Positions 9,801 through 16,891 of a DNA stretch of 64,000 bases are shown here, piece by piece (position 1 is the stretch's first letter; each line of letters starts with the position of its first letter). The notes under the pieces are model-generated. The model was not told where the DNA came from. It was given only the letters and a program-made list of their open reading frames with translations, and searched no databases. Location: assembly GCA_965230755.1 (NCBI GenBank), contig CBDDLT010000011.1, forward strand, positions 124,001 through 188,000. The letters are read 5' to 3'. The DNA comes from DATFJT01 sp965230755 (lineage in GTDB: Bacteria; Bacteroidota; Bacteroidia; Chitinophagales; Saprospiraceae). Position numbers and translations under genes: made by a program.

Positions 9801-10338
9801 AGATCAAGTTTTTTTCTTTAACAGTACTCCTAAGTTTTTTTAGGCATTTGTGTTTTTGAACACTGGCGGAATGCTGATTCGAATACAAGAATTCATTGGT
9901 TATCTCCTCAATTTGCATTTTTTGAAAGTAAAATGCTCTTAGAAGATTCAAGCATCTCTTACCGGCGGTTTTCAGTAACTGGAGCAGACGACGATCATTG
10001 GTACTTGGAAAATAATCCTCAGGTATGGAAAGGGCCTTTTCCATATCATTGAAAGAAATATTACGACTCTTACGCTTATGTGTTTTGATCCATAAATGCT
10101 TAGAGATACCCACTAAATAAGCCTTTTCGGACAGGATACTTGTGTTACAATCACGAGACGCTTTCTCTATGTATATAACCAAAGCATCGTGAAATACATC
10201 CCGAGCATCTTCAAATGAAGCTCCTAGACTACTTAGATATTTCGCTACTGTAGGAAAAACCTCCTCGTATAATTCCGCCATGTTTTCAGCATCGAATTTT
10301 GTTGATTTTATATCGGTATTGTATGCCAGCATTTCCAT
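9781..10338 (-). CDS. ECF-type sigma-70 family RNA polymerase sigma factor
   Basis: 185 residues. Region 2 is recognisable at about residues 20-100 (ELYEEVFPTVAKYLSSLG, then EDARDVFHDAL), and region 4 at about 125-175 (CLNLLRAFYFQKMQIEEI and a helix-turn-helix rich in Lys/Arg). There is no region 1.1 or 3, as expected for extracytoplasmic-function sigma factors. It is first of three closely packed minus-strand genes with an anti-sigma-like protein and ClpP. Region 4 is somewhat unusual (FLYSNQHSASVQKHKCLKKL), but its length and position fit. The stress or signal it answers to cannot be read from the sequence. Confidence 0.85.
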   Translation of the reverse strand: MEMLAYNTDIKSTKFDAENMAELYEEVFPTVAKYLSSLGASFEDARDVFHDALVIYIEKASRDCNTSILSEKAYLVGISKHLWIKTHKRKSRNISFNDMEKALSIPEDYFPSTNDRRLLQLLKTAGKRCLNLLRAFYFQKMQIEEITNEFLYSNQHSASVQKHKCLKKLRSTVKEKNLIYDDFTE

Positions 10339-10655
10339 AAAATAGATCCTTTAATTGTAAGTACCTTTTATTCACTAAATATCACCCAAAAAATATAAAA
10401 AAACTTATTATGACTTTTATGGAATAAACCAAAGTAGATTGACCAAGATTAAAACATTTTGAAAATGGAAGTGAAGATTTCGACTGGGTATTTTAATACA
10501 AAAAATTTTGCTGGATAAGAAAAGGAGAAAAATTCTGTAGCAATTTGCTAATAAACAAGTTCGAACGAATGATATTTTAAGGAGTTTGAAGATAGCTATA
10601 TTATAAAAAGGAGCTACACATTATCAGAAATCCAGAAGAAGAAACAAAAAATGAA
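10339..10655. other. Gene-free AT-rich region upstream of the sigma operon
   Basis: I see no open frame with coding character on either strand. It must hold the promoter of the sigma/anti-sigma/ClpP operon (minus strand), but I find no clean TTTG-N19-TAnnTTTG match. The T-rich run on the minus strand around 10388-10405 is the nearest candidate. Confidence 0.5.
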
Positions 10656-10697
10656 GTGGAACATACTGGACCTGTCTGCCGTCAGGCAGGTTCGAAC
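10656..10697 (-). repeat. Partial tRNA-Val 3'-end duplicate interrupted by a 20-bp palindromic element
   Basis: Bases 10656-10670 (GTGGAACATACTGGA) and 10691-10697 (TTCGAAC) together reproduce, without mismatch, the contiguous 22 bases 10735-10756 at the 3' end of the neighbouring tRNA gene (T arm plus acceptor). Between them sits CCTGTCTGCCGTCAGGCAGG (10671-10690), an imperfect palindrome able to form a stem with one G-U pair. The partial copy lies 79 bp from the true tRNA end. Confidence 0.75.
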
Positions 10698-10735
10698 AAT
10701 AATGATAGGATAAAAAAGATGTAAGAGAAAAATAG

Positions 10736-10810
10736 TGGAACATACTGGATTCGAACCAGTGACCTCTGCCCTGTCAAGGCAGCGCTCTAAACCAACTGAG
10801 CTAATGTTCC
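10736..10810 (-). tRNA. tRNA-Val (anticodon GAC)
   Basis: A 75-nt cloverleaf on the minus strand: acceptor GGAACAT pairs with ATGTTCC, discriminator A; D arm GCTC...GAGC; anticodon stem CTGCC/GGCAG with loop TTGACAG (anticodon GAC, valine); T arm ACTGG-TTCGAAT-CCAGT. The 3' CCA is not encoded, so it must be added after transcription. Confidence 0.95.
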
Positions 10811-10867
10811 AATTGGGAGGACAAATATAGAAAATCTTTGAAGATTATTTATCCAAAATACTACGGC

Positions 10868-11152
10868 CTACTTCGTCACCTCAACTCCTTTCCAGAAGGC
10901 AATATGATCCTTAATATGCTTAGAAGCGTCAGATGGAGTAGGGTAGTACCACGCTGCATCCTCATTGATCTCACCATTTACTTCGATTGAGTAATATGAG
11001 GCGGTACCTTTCCACGGACAAACCGTATGTAGATCGGATTCTTTTAAAAATTCTTTGTTCACGGATTCAACAGGAAAATATACATTTCCCTCAAGAGAAA
11101 CATATTTTTCGCTTTCTGCGATCACTTGATTATTCCAAACTGCTTTTGCCAT
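10868..11152 (-). CDS. DUF427 domain protein
   Basis: 94 residues, the usual length for single-domain DUF427 proteins. The characteristic core is present: NVYFP...CPWKGTASYYSIEV followed by AAWYYPTPSDA. It is a small cytoplasmic protein with no signal peptide. The biochemical function of the family is not established. It lies between tRNA-Val and a probable broken gene on the same strand, with a 39-bp gap to the latter. Confidence 0.9.
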   Translation of the reverse strand: MAKAVWNNQVIAESEKYVSLEGNVYFPVESVNKEFLKESDLHTVCPWKGTASYYSIEVNGEINEDAAWYYPTPSDASKHIKDHIAFWKGVEVTK

Positions 11153-11191
11153 AAGTGGTAATTTTTGATATGCTATTATACAAACAACTGG

Positions 11192-11449
11192 TCAAAATGT
11201 TGTTGAATCATTCTCAATTATCGAGAAGATGTCTTTGGATGTGAAATATACCTGTTTGTAAAGATCAGGTATTTCTACCCTAGAATTACTTTGATATTCA
11301 TCCCATTTTTGAAGTGAGACGGGAAGTTTGACGCTTTCCTAGGTGGAGCAGAAACCACACTAAAAACGGCTTGTTCATGAAGCTTGACATGGAAAGGCGA
11401 TTCCCGAAAAGCCTGATAAAAATAGAGTAGGGGAATCCTTAATATCAAA
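11192..11449 (-). pseudogene. Probable frameshifted small gene of unknown family
   Basis: Two adjoining minus-strand frames both read like protein. The first runs from about 11447 to 11334 and contains YFYQAFRESPFHVKLHEQAV then FSVVSAPPRK. The second runs from about 11332 to the TGA at 11192-11194 and contains VKLPVSLQKWDEYQ, SRVEIPDLYKQVYFTSKDIF. They join at 11332-11335 if one base has been lost (APPRK-x-VKLP). Neither half has a good ATG; a TTG near 11449 is possible. I do not recognise the family. The break could also be a sequencing error. Confidence 0.45.
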
Positions 11450-11453
11450 TAAT

Positions 11454-12185
11454 ATGAAAACTAATGACCGCGATAGCCAAATTAATTACTACCGCATATA
11501 TGTCGTCAATGAAGGGCAAACAAGAAGAAATTTTTGGTGCTTCTTACAAGGAGCAACGGAGTGGACTGTTTCGGATACACTTGGACGCTCTGATTCAATG
11601 CTACCAGTACCACCAAACTATCAAGGCTTGATGTATTTTACAGTTCCCAATCTATACGTTCTAGGAGCAGGAGTTGCTAATCAGGAAGTTATGCCAGGTG
11701 TAAGAATTGATTCGACCACTCAAGTGGATGTACAATTGCAGGAAATGCGTAAAGTAGATTATAACAATGCACCGCCATGTATACCTCCAATTATAAATCC
11801 TGATTCCGTTGGAACAAGTCCTCCGGGTACAATTGCAGTAGAAACCAATGGATTCAATATGGAACAAAATAATTATCATCATTGCTTTGGCAATGCATCT
11901 TTTGGTATAGATACAGGTACTGGCTTTATGGGAATTACCTGGAGTCCCTATCCAAGTATGAATTATACGCTTACTCCTAGATTTGCTTTTTACATTGCTA
12001 CAGGTAACTACGAAATGAGTTGTCTTGTGGATTTGAATAATGTTGCTCATTATTCCGCCAATGTAAAGGAGTCAGATTTCGATAATTACGAAGTAACGGT
12101 AACTCTGGCCATTGATGGCACTTGGATCGTAACGCCTGGTCGACCACCTGAAAGCGATATGTATGAGGATTCTACTGAGGAATAG
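11454..12185 (+). CDS. Unknown soluble protein, beta-rich, no signal peptide
   Basis: 243 residues. The start MKTNDRDSQINYYRIYVVNE has no signal peptide and there are no membrane segments. The composition is rich in Tyr, Trp, Asn and beta-branched residues, which suggests a beta-sandwich or lectin-like fold (for example NFWCFLQGATEW and GITWSPYPSMNYTLTPRF). A Pro-rich link (APPCIPPIINPDS, residues about 105-120) divides it into two halves. The C-terminus is acidic. It is converged upon by the response-regulator operon on the other strand (80-bp gap). I recognise no family and assign no function. Confidence 0.6.
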   Translation: MKTNDRDSQINYYRIYVVNEGQTRRNFWCFLQGATEWTVSDTLGRSDSMLPVPPNYQGLMYFTVPNLYVLGAGVANQEVMPGVRIDSTTQVDVQLQEMRKVDYNNAPPCIPPIINPDSVGTSPPGTIAVETNGFNMEQNNYHHCFGNASFGIDTGTGFMGITWSPYPSMNYTLTPRFAFYIATGNYEMSCLVDLNNVAHYSANVKESDFDNYEVTVTLAIDGTWIVTPGRPPESDMYEDSTEE

Positions 12186-12265
12186 GAATAAATGGACAAA
12201 AGAAGATAGCTTTTTTAGGAATAGTGGATTGATTCCTTGCTCTAATTTACTCGATATTGTTCCGA

Positions 12266-12946
12266 TTAAGATAGAGGAAGCTCGTTGGCATCGATGATCT
12301 TATTTTGAATCGCCCAAATGATCAATCCGGCGGTATTTTTCACGTCGGATTTCAATAGCAGGTTTGTTCTATGACCCTCTACTGTTCTCTTGGTGATATA
12401 GAGCTTGTCGGCGATCTCTTTGGTCGTGTATTGAGAACAAATGAGGTATAAAATTTCCTGTTCACGTTTCGTGAGTTTCTCGAAGGGTCGAATTCTAGGT
12501 TGAGGAGTTTTAGGAGAAATTTGGGTTCGAAGAGCCTCCATTTGTTCGCTGAGAAAGAAGAAGTCATTCGAATATACTTCTTCAATAACATTGGTCAATT
12601 TTCCAAGAGACATTCCTTTTGGAATGAAGGCATTGACGCCGAGTTTTAGCATATGACCAGTGTATTTTTTGTCGTAGTAGGAGGTGATCATGATAACTTT
12701 GATATCAGGGTGCTTTTCTTTGAGGGCCTCAGTTATTTCAGTCCCGCTCATCGAACTCATTTTTAGGTCTAACAATGCCAGGTCCGGACTAATGGTTGCC
12801 TTCTCCAGTTCTTTTAAAAAGTCCTTTCCTTTGTCTGTAGAATAGACCACATCAATATTGTCATTGCTTTTAAAAAAATTAACCAAGAGCTCTGTAATTA
12901 ATCTTTCATCATCGACTATTGCTATCTTAATTTTCTCACTCATCAT
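12266..12946 (-). CDS. NarL/FixJ-family response regulator
   Basis: About 226 residues from the ATG at 12946; the frame opens at a TTG at 12955 inside the kinase gene, which is less likely. The receiver domain shows the paired acidic residues (AIVDDE), phospho-acceptor Asp in ALLDLKM (about D60), the TS of VIMITSYY, and Lys in FIPKG. The C-terminal LuxR-type helix-turn-helix reads LTKREQEILYLICSQYTTKE followed by TVEGH. Its start overlaps the end of the adjacent kinase gene by 11 bp, so the two are cognate and translationally coupled. Output genes are not known. Confidence 0.93.
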   Translation of the reverse strand: MMSEKIKIAIVDDERLITELLVNFFKSNDNIDVVYSTDKGKDFLKELEKATISPDLALLDLKMSSMSGTEITEALKEKHPDIKVIMITSYYDKKYTGHMLKLGVNAFIPKGMSLGKLTNVIEEVYSNDFFFLSEQMEALRTQISPKTPQPRIRPFEKLTKREQEILYLICSQYTTKEIADKLYITKRTVEGHRTNLLLKSDVKNTAGLIIWAIQNKIIDANELPLS

Positions 12947-13700
12947 TTTTCTCAATTAGATTCTTGGGCTGAAAAGCCAAAATAAGTCGGGTTCCACGAT
13001 CTTTATTGGATTTATATTTCATTTTTCCTTGTAGGAGTTGCACTCGAAGTCGGATACTGTCAATTCCTAAACCTCTTTTAATAATGTTATTGGGAATACC
13101 AACGCCATCGTCTTCGATAATCAGTTGAAAGGAGGTGGATACCATTCTAAGGCTTAAACTAATCGTTTTTGCATGAGAATGTTTGGTAATATTGGTGATG
13201 GCTTCCTGAACTATCCTGTACAATTGTAGCTTGTAAAATGAAGCCAATTCGACCTCTTTTTGAATATTAAAAAAGAACTCTAATTCATAATTCGAACTCA
13301 ATTGTGAGACATAATTTTTGAGTAATTCAGGAATGGACATCGAGTCGATGAATGGAGGTATTAGAGCATGTGATATTTTTCTTGCCAAGGATATACTTTC
13401 GCTCAGTTGAGTTTCGATTCTCTCCCGGTCTATTGAACCACTGATCGATAATAGTACGATATTGAGTTTAGAGATGAGGTCATCGTGTAGATCGGAAGCT
13501 AATCTTCTTCTCTCTTTCTCCTGTGCTTTGACAGCACTTTCAGTAATCTTCTTTTGATAAGCAATTTCTAAATCCGCTTGCTTCTGTTGTTCGACAAGAA
13601 GTTTTTTAGTAGAAATTCTGTTCAAGACTACTATGATAATGGCAAGACATGAAAAGCCAAGGACGATCATGGTAAAGTATAGAGGATTCAGCTCAATCAT
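12936..13700 (-). CDS. HisKA_3-type sensor histidine kinase
   Basis: 254 residues. One N-terminal transmembrane helix (about 9-27), a short coiled linker, then the HisKA_3 dimerisation box ERRRLASDLHDDL with phospho-acceptor His72, and a HATPase_c domain with N-box (EAITNITKHSHA) and EDDGVGIP G-box. There is no periplasmic sensor domain, so sensing must come from the linker or from partner proteins, most likely the membrane protein encoded immediately upstream (4-bp overlap). Known: HisKA_3 kinases pair with NarL/FixJ regulators, as here. Confidence 0.92.
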   Translation of the reverse strand: MIELNPLYFTMIVLGFSCLAIIIVVLNRISTKKLLVEQQKQADLEIAYQKKITESAVKAQEKERRRLASDLHDDLISKLNIVLLSISGSIDRERIETQLSESISLARKISHALIPPFIDSMSIPELLKNYVSQLSSNYELEFFFNIQKEVELASFYKLQLYRIVQEAITNITKHSHAKTISLSLRMVSTSFQLIIEDDGVGIPNNIIKRGLGIDSIRLRVQLLQGKMKYKSNKDRGTRLILAFQPKNLIEKNDE

Positions 13701-14335
13701 AAGGCTTTTCTTATGGCAAAAAATGATACAGCATACAGGAATGCTGTTAACAGATTATTGATCCCCCATACAATATGAACATAAGATAAAGGAATATCCT
13801 GAAGTTGTTTTAATATTATGAATATAGTTAGTGAGGAGGAGTAGTAAATAAGCAAATATGGATTGATTCTGGCAAAACTCTTTTCGATCTTTTGATCACT
13901 TTGCTTGATTTGATGAACCAGGTAGAAACCTGCAAGTGAAATAATAAACATGTTGGACATTACCTTTCCATGCGAATTTTGTATACCATCCTTTAGAAAG
14001 ACAAATAGATCATAGGAATTAACCAGAAGTATAGCAAGGGCTGAAATGATTAAGACATAAATCTGTCTCCTATTCAGAAATTTGATAGAATAAAATATAT
14101 ATCCAAGGAAAGTCACCTCTATATAAGTATAGATATAGAACAAAAAAGTATTGGTCAGATTCAATCCAGCAAGGAATACGGATAGCAGTTCTATAAGGAA
14201 AATAGAACTCAAATAAACTACAAAGATCTTTAGTGGCCTTGGAATTCTCTTAAAATTATATAATCCGTAAAACACACTAAGGGCCAATAGCCCTAGTGAT
14301 AAATTACGGAATACATAGTAGAATAATCTTGACAC
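13697..14335 (-). CDS. Polytopic membrane protein of a two-component operon
   Basis: 212 residues with about six or seven predicted hydrophobic helices (for example LSLGLLALSVFYGLY, IFVVYLSSIFLIELLSVFLA, YVLIISALAILLV). It has a GTG start and follows the preceding gene by 2 bp. It has no recognisable catalytic motif. It overlaps the histidine kinase start by 4 bp. Inference: it is the membrane sensor module feeding the adjacent kinase, which lacks its own sensor domain. A passive membrane protein cannot be excluded. Confidence 0.7.
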   Translation of the reverse strand: MSRLFYYVFRNLSLGLLALSVFYGLYNFKRIPRPLKIFVVYLSSIFLIELLSVFLAGLNLTNTFLFYIYTYIEVTFLGYIFYSIKFLNRRQIYVLIISALAILLVNSYDLFVFLKDGIQNSHGKVMSNMFIISLAGFYLVHQIKQSDQKIEKSFARINPYLLIYYSSSLTIFIILKQLQDIPLSYVHIVWGINNLLTAFLYAVSFFAIRKAL

Positions 14336-14337
14336 AT

Positions 14338-15135
14338 TTAAGAAGATAGAAGACTAAAAACTGCACCACCACATATCGGTGGACATGGTGTTCCGAAGTC
14401 ATAGGAATTACTCAAAATATCATGTTCATTAATCTGTTGAGAGTCCGCGATAATCTCCGCTTGCGAAGCATCAGAGACGAAAATTAGATTTGGTAAACTA
14501 TTTTGAATCAAAGGATTACTCTCCAACCCAAAGAAACAATACACGAGGTCTACATGGCTTCTTGTGAATTCTAGCTTTAAGTCATTGACATTGGTAGAAA
14601 AAGCTCTGAATATCCCAGTACCTCCCAACTGTATCATGATCTCAAACCAGTCCAAGTAGCTGTTATTCCATGCAATGATGTTTTGTACTGCGACATTGAT
14701 GTTCTTGGCAGGAAAAGTTGGAGAAAGCGTATAGCTAATACTGCTCGAATCAGCGATTTGAAAGCTATCGGAAAATTTTATCCAATTGGTAGTTTTGGTG
14801 ATGGAACTTTCCTCCAGAAATACATCTGTGGTCAAGTTGGAATAATAGCCGACGCTATAATGAGTCAGATCTTTTTCCAGTCCATTCGAATCAAGGGGTA
14901 CAAGAATCATAAGCAGATCATTATTGCTATCTATCCCTGGATAAATATGGAATCGATCATCATCACTTTCTGATATAAACTCATCATAAGTGGCTCGATT
15001 AATCTGAAATGAGGATAGTGTAGGAATATAATTGGCAATATCATTTGCCGTAGTGGCTTGTACAATTTCATCGTTCCATTTGTCGATTGCTTCGATACAT
15101 TTAAGCTTGGTCAATTTGTGGGCTGCTGCATTCAT
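14338..15135 (-). CDS. Unknown soluble protein heading a two-component operon
   Basis: 265 residues, ATG start, no signal peptide and no membrane helices. The N-terminal 30 residues are helical and charged; the rest is mixed with many beta-branched residues. The C-terminus contains the motif CPPICGG. It is first of four tightly packed genes (2 bp, 4-bp overlap, 11-bp overlap) ending in a histidine kinase and response regulator. The placement parallels the unknown protein at 30666-31310, which also heads a two-component operon. No family recognised. It may be a signal-responsive or output protein of the system. Confidence 0.6.
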   Translation of the reverse strand: MNAAAHKLTKLKCIEAIDKWNDEIVQATTANDIANYIPTLSSFQINRATYDEFISESDDDRFHIYPGIDSNNDLLMILVPLDSNGLEKDLTHYSVGYYSNLTTDVFLEESSITKTTNWIKFSDSFQIADSSSISYTLSPTFPAKNINVAVQNIIAWNNSYLDWFEIMIQLGGTGIFRAFSTNVNDLKLEFTRSHVDLVYCFFGLESNPLIQNSLPNLIFVSDASQAEIIADSQQINEHDILSNSYDFGTPCPPICGGAVFSLLSS

Positions 15136-15415
15136 GTCAAGTAGTTTAGTTTAAGAAAAAATCAGTTTTGTCAAAAATTCGAAAGCCTCTAGACATACAA
15201 AATCAAGAGTTATATAAAAGTTATATAAAACTTCTTACCTAGAAGATTTCACCTATAATTGTACGAAAACAAAAAGAAAATTTTGAGTATTACAACTTAT
15301 TCTTTGATCATATTTAGATGAACAAATAATAAATCTCGACGACGAGATGGGCAATATGAACGGTTGAAATATTGAAATTGGCTATGTCATTGGTTCTTAG
15401 AAGAATTGGAGCAAA
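15136..15415. other. Intergenic region upstream of the 14338-15135 operon
   Basis: About 280 bp without a credible gene. It contains the direct repeat described at 15208-15230 and, on the minus strand, TGATTTTG (one mismatch from TAnnTTTG) just downstream of it. Confidence 0.5.
15208..15230 (-). promoter_or_regulatory. Direct repeat of an AGTTATA half-site upstream of a two-component operon
   Basis: The 11-mer GTTATATAAAA occurs twice in tandem (15209-15219, 15220-15230), placing two AGTTATA half-sites 11 bp apart, one helical turn. AGTTATA is the half-site of the palindrome TATAACTwAAGTTATA found at 31446-31461 and 47710-47725. It sits about 75-95 bp upstream of the operon start codon. Confidence 0.4.
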
Positions 15416-15829
15416 TTAAACCTTACTAATTCTATAATCTATAGAAAATTTTCCTCCGCCTAAATTTATGATGGCAAGAAAACTACCAAGATATAAAATG
15501 GCCATTTCCAACTTGTCCAAAGGGTCTCCCCAATGAACTACGAAGATCGCCACAAGCATGGTAATAATAAGAGGTATAGTGGCCATTCTTGTTAGAAAAC
15601 CAAGAACAATAAAAAGCGCACAGATGAACTCGGCAAAAACAGCAAGAGCAAGGCTTGTCTTTGGTCCAATACCTATAAAATTGAAAAACTGGATTTCACC
15701 ACCTCCAAAGAGTTTAAGTGCCTTGGGCAAGCCATGTTGTAAGAACATCATACCGCCAAAGACAACTCTTAGGATTAAAATGGCCCAATCTTTCTTATGA
15801 TCTTCTATTCTAGGTTTATTAGATATCAT
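15416..15829 (-). CDS. DoxX family membrane protein
   Basis: About 137 residues from the ATG at 15829. The open frame extends to a GTG at 15850 inside terC, which is less likely. Four transmembrane helices and the DoxX signature are present: LRVVFGGMMFLQHGLPKALKLFGG near the N-terminus, and GFLTRMATIPLIITMLVAIF in the middle. Known: members are inner-membrane proteins of varied or uncertain roles (redox or quinone-related in some). It follows terC by 10 bp on the same strand, so the two are probably co-transcribed. Confidence 0.88.
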   Translation of the reverse strand: MISNKPRIEDHKKDWAILILRVVFGGMMFLQHGLPKALKLFGGGEIQFFNFIGIGPKTSLALAVFAEFICALFIVLGFLTRMATIPLIITMLVAIFVVHWGDPLDKLEMAILYLGSFLAIINLGGGKFSIDYRISKV

Positions 15830-15839
15830 ACTTGGAAAT

Positions 15840-16640
15840 TTACTCGTCACCTTGGTGTAGATTAACAGGATTACTTGATTTTCTTAACCGCATATTTAGA
15901 AATTCTACCACCAAAGAAAATGCAATTGCAAAATACAAATATCCTTTAGGAACGGCTCCAATTTCGCTTCCTCCTATTGTAAAATGTGCCAAGTGAGCGC
16001 CTTCTAAAATCAGCATAAATCCTATCAGTAATAAAAAGGAAAGTCCGAGCATTTGTATGGAAGGATGTTTGTTGACAAAATTGGTTACCGGCTTGGCAAA
16101 AAGCATCATAATCAATACGGAAATAACAACGGCTACTATCATAATTATCAGAGCACCTTCTATTCCATTGGTCATACCCACAGCTGTCAATATGGAGTCA
16201 AAACTGAATACTATATTAATGATGGTCAACTGAATAATGGCATTTGTTAAACTCAATTTTTTCTTTTTAGAGTTTCCGTCCGATCCATGGCCTTCCAGTT
16301 TGTGATGGATTTCCGTAACACTCTTGTATAGCAAGAAAATTCCTCCTCCTATGAGGATCAAACTTTGCCCGCTAAATCCACCGTGAATGCCCAAAAAATC
16401 AATTTCGAAAAGCGGATTGTTGAACGCTATCAGCCAGGTTATTCCAAATAAAAGAACAATTCGAAGAATCATGGCGAGTATGAGCCCTATATTGATGGCC
16501 CTGGGCTGATCCTTTTCATCTAGTCGGTCCGCAGTGATAGAGATAAAAATAATATTGTCTACTCCTAAGACGATTTCTAGAAAAGTCAAAGTCAAAAAAC
16601 TTAACCAAACATCGGGATTAGCAAGATCAGGGAAGATCAT
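15840..16640 (-). CDS. TerC family integral membrane protein
   Basis: 266 residues with about seven transmembrane helices. The family signatures are clear: LEIVLGVDNIIFISITADRL near residue 20-40 with the conserved acidic residue in a membrane helix, and FSFDSILTAVGM in the second half of the pair. A His/Lys-rich cytoplasmic loop (HHKLEGHGSDGNSKKKKL) separates the halves. Known: TerC proteins are implicated in metal-ion (notably manganese) export or homeostasis. Upstream lies about 250 bp of AT-rich intergenic DNA shared with the divergent gene at 16892. Confidence 0.92.
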   Translation of the reverse strand: MIFPDLANPDVWLSFLTLTFLEIVLGVDNIIFISITADRLDEKDQPRAINIGLILAMILRIVLLFGITWLIAFNNPLFEIDFLGIHGGFSGQSLILIGGGIFLLYKSVTEIHHKLEGHGSDGNSKKKKLSLTNAIIQLTIINIVFSFDSILTAVGMTNGIEGALIIMIVAVVISVLIMMLFAKPVTNFVNKHPSIQMLGLSFLLLIGFMLILEGAHLAHFTIGGSEIGAVPKGYLYFAIAFSLVVEFLNMRLRKSSNPVNLHQGDE

Positions 16641-16891
16641 AATTGATAAAATTTGTTGCCCAATATTACGAAAAATAATGCTTGTTTCAGCGACATGAAT
16701 TCGGAATTGTATGTTCTAAATCGAACAATCATAAATACACTTACAGAGAATCAGTTACCAATTTGGATCGAATCTAATTAATAAAATTAACTTAAAGTAA
16801 GTGTAATAATTTCGAAATTCAATATTTTCTTATTCGCTGTTCTGCCTTTATACCTTAGCGCCATTATATAATCTGTTTAACCTCTCAAAAT

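Noticed and set aside
11454..12185. Idea that this protein is a lectin or pore-forming toxin
   Set aside because: Only composition and predicted strands support it; no family motif can be seen.
16851..16858. TACCTTAG as a possible -7 element for the 16892 gene
   Set aside because: One mismatch to TAnnTTTG and no TTTG at the proper -33 distance; not distinguishable from chance.
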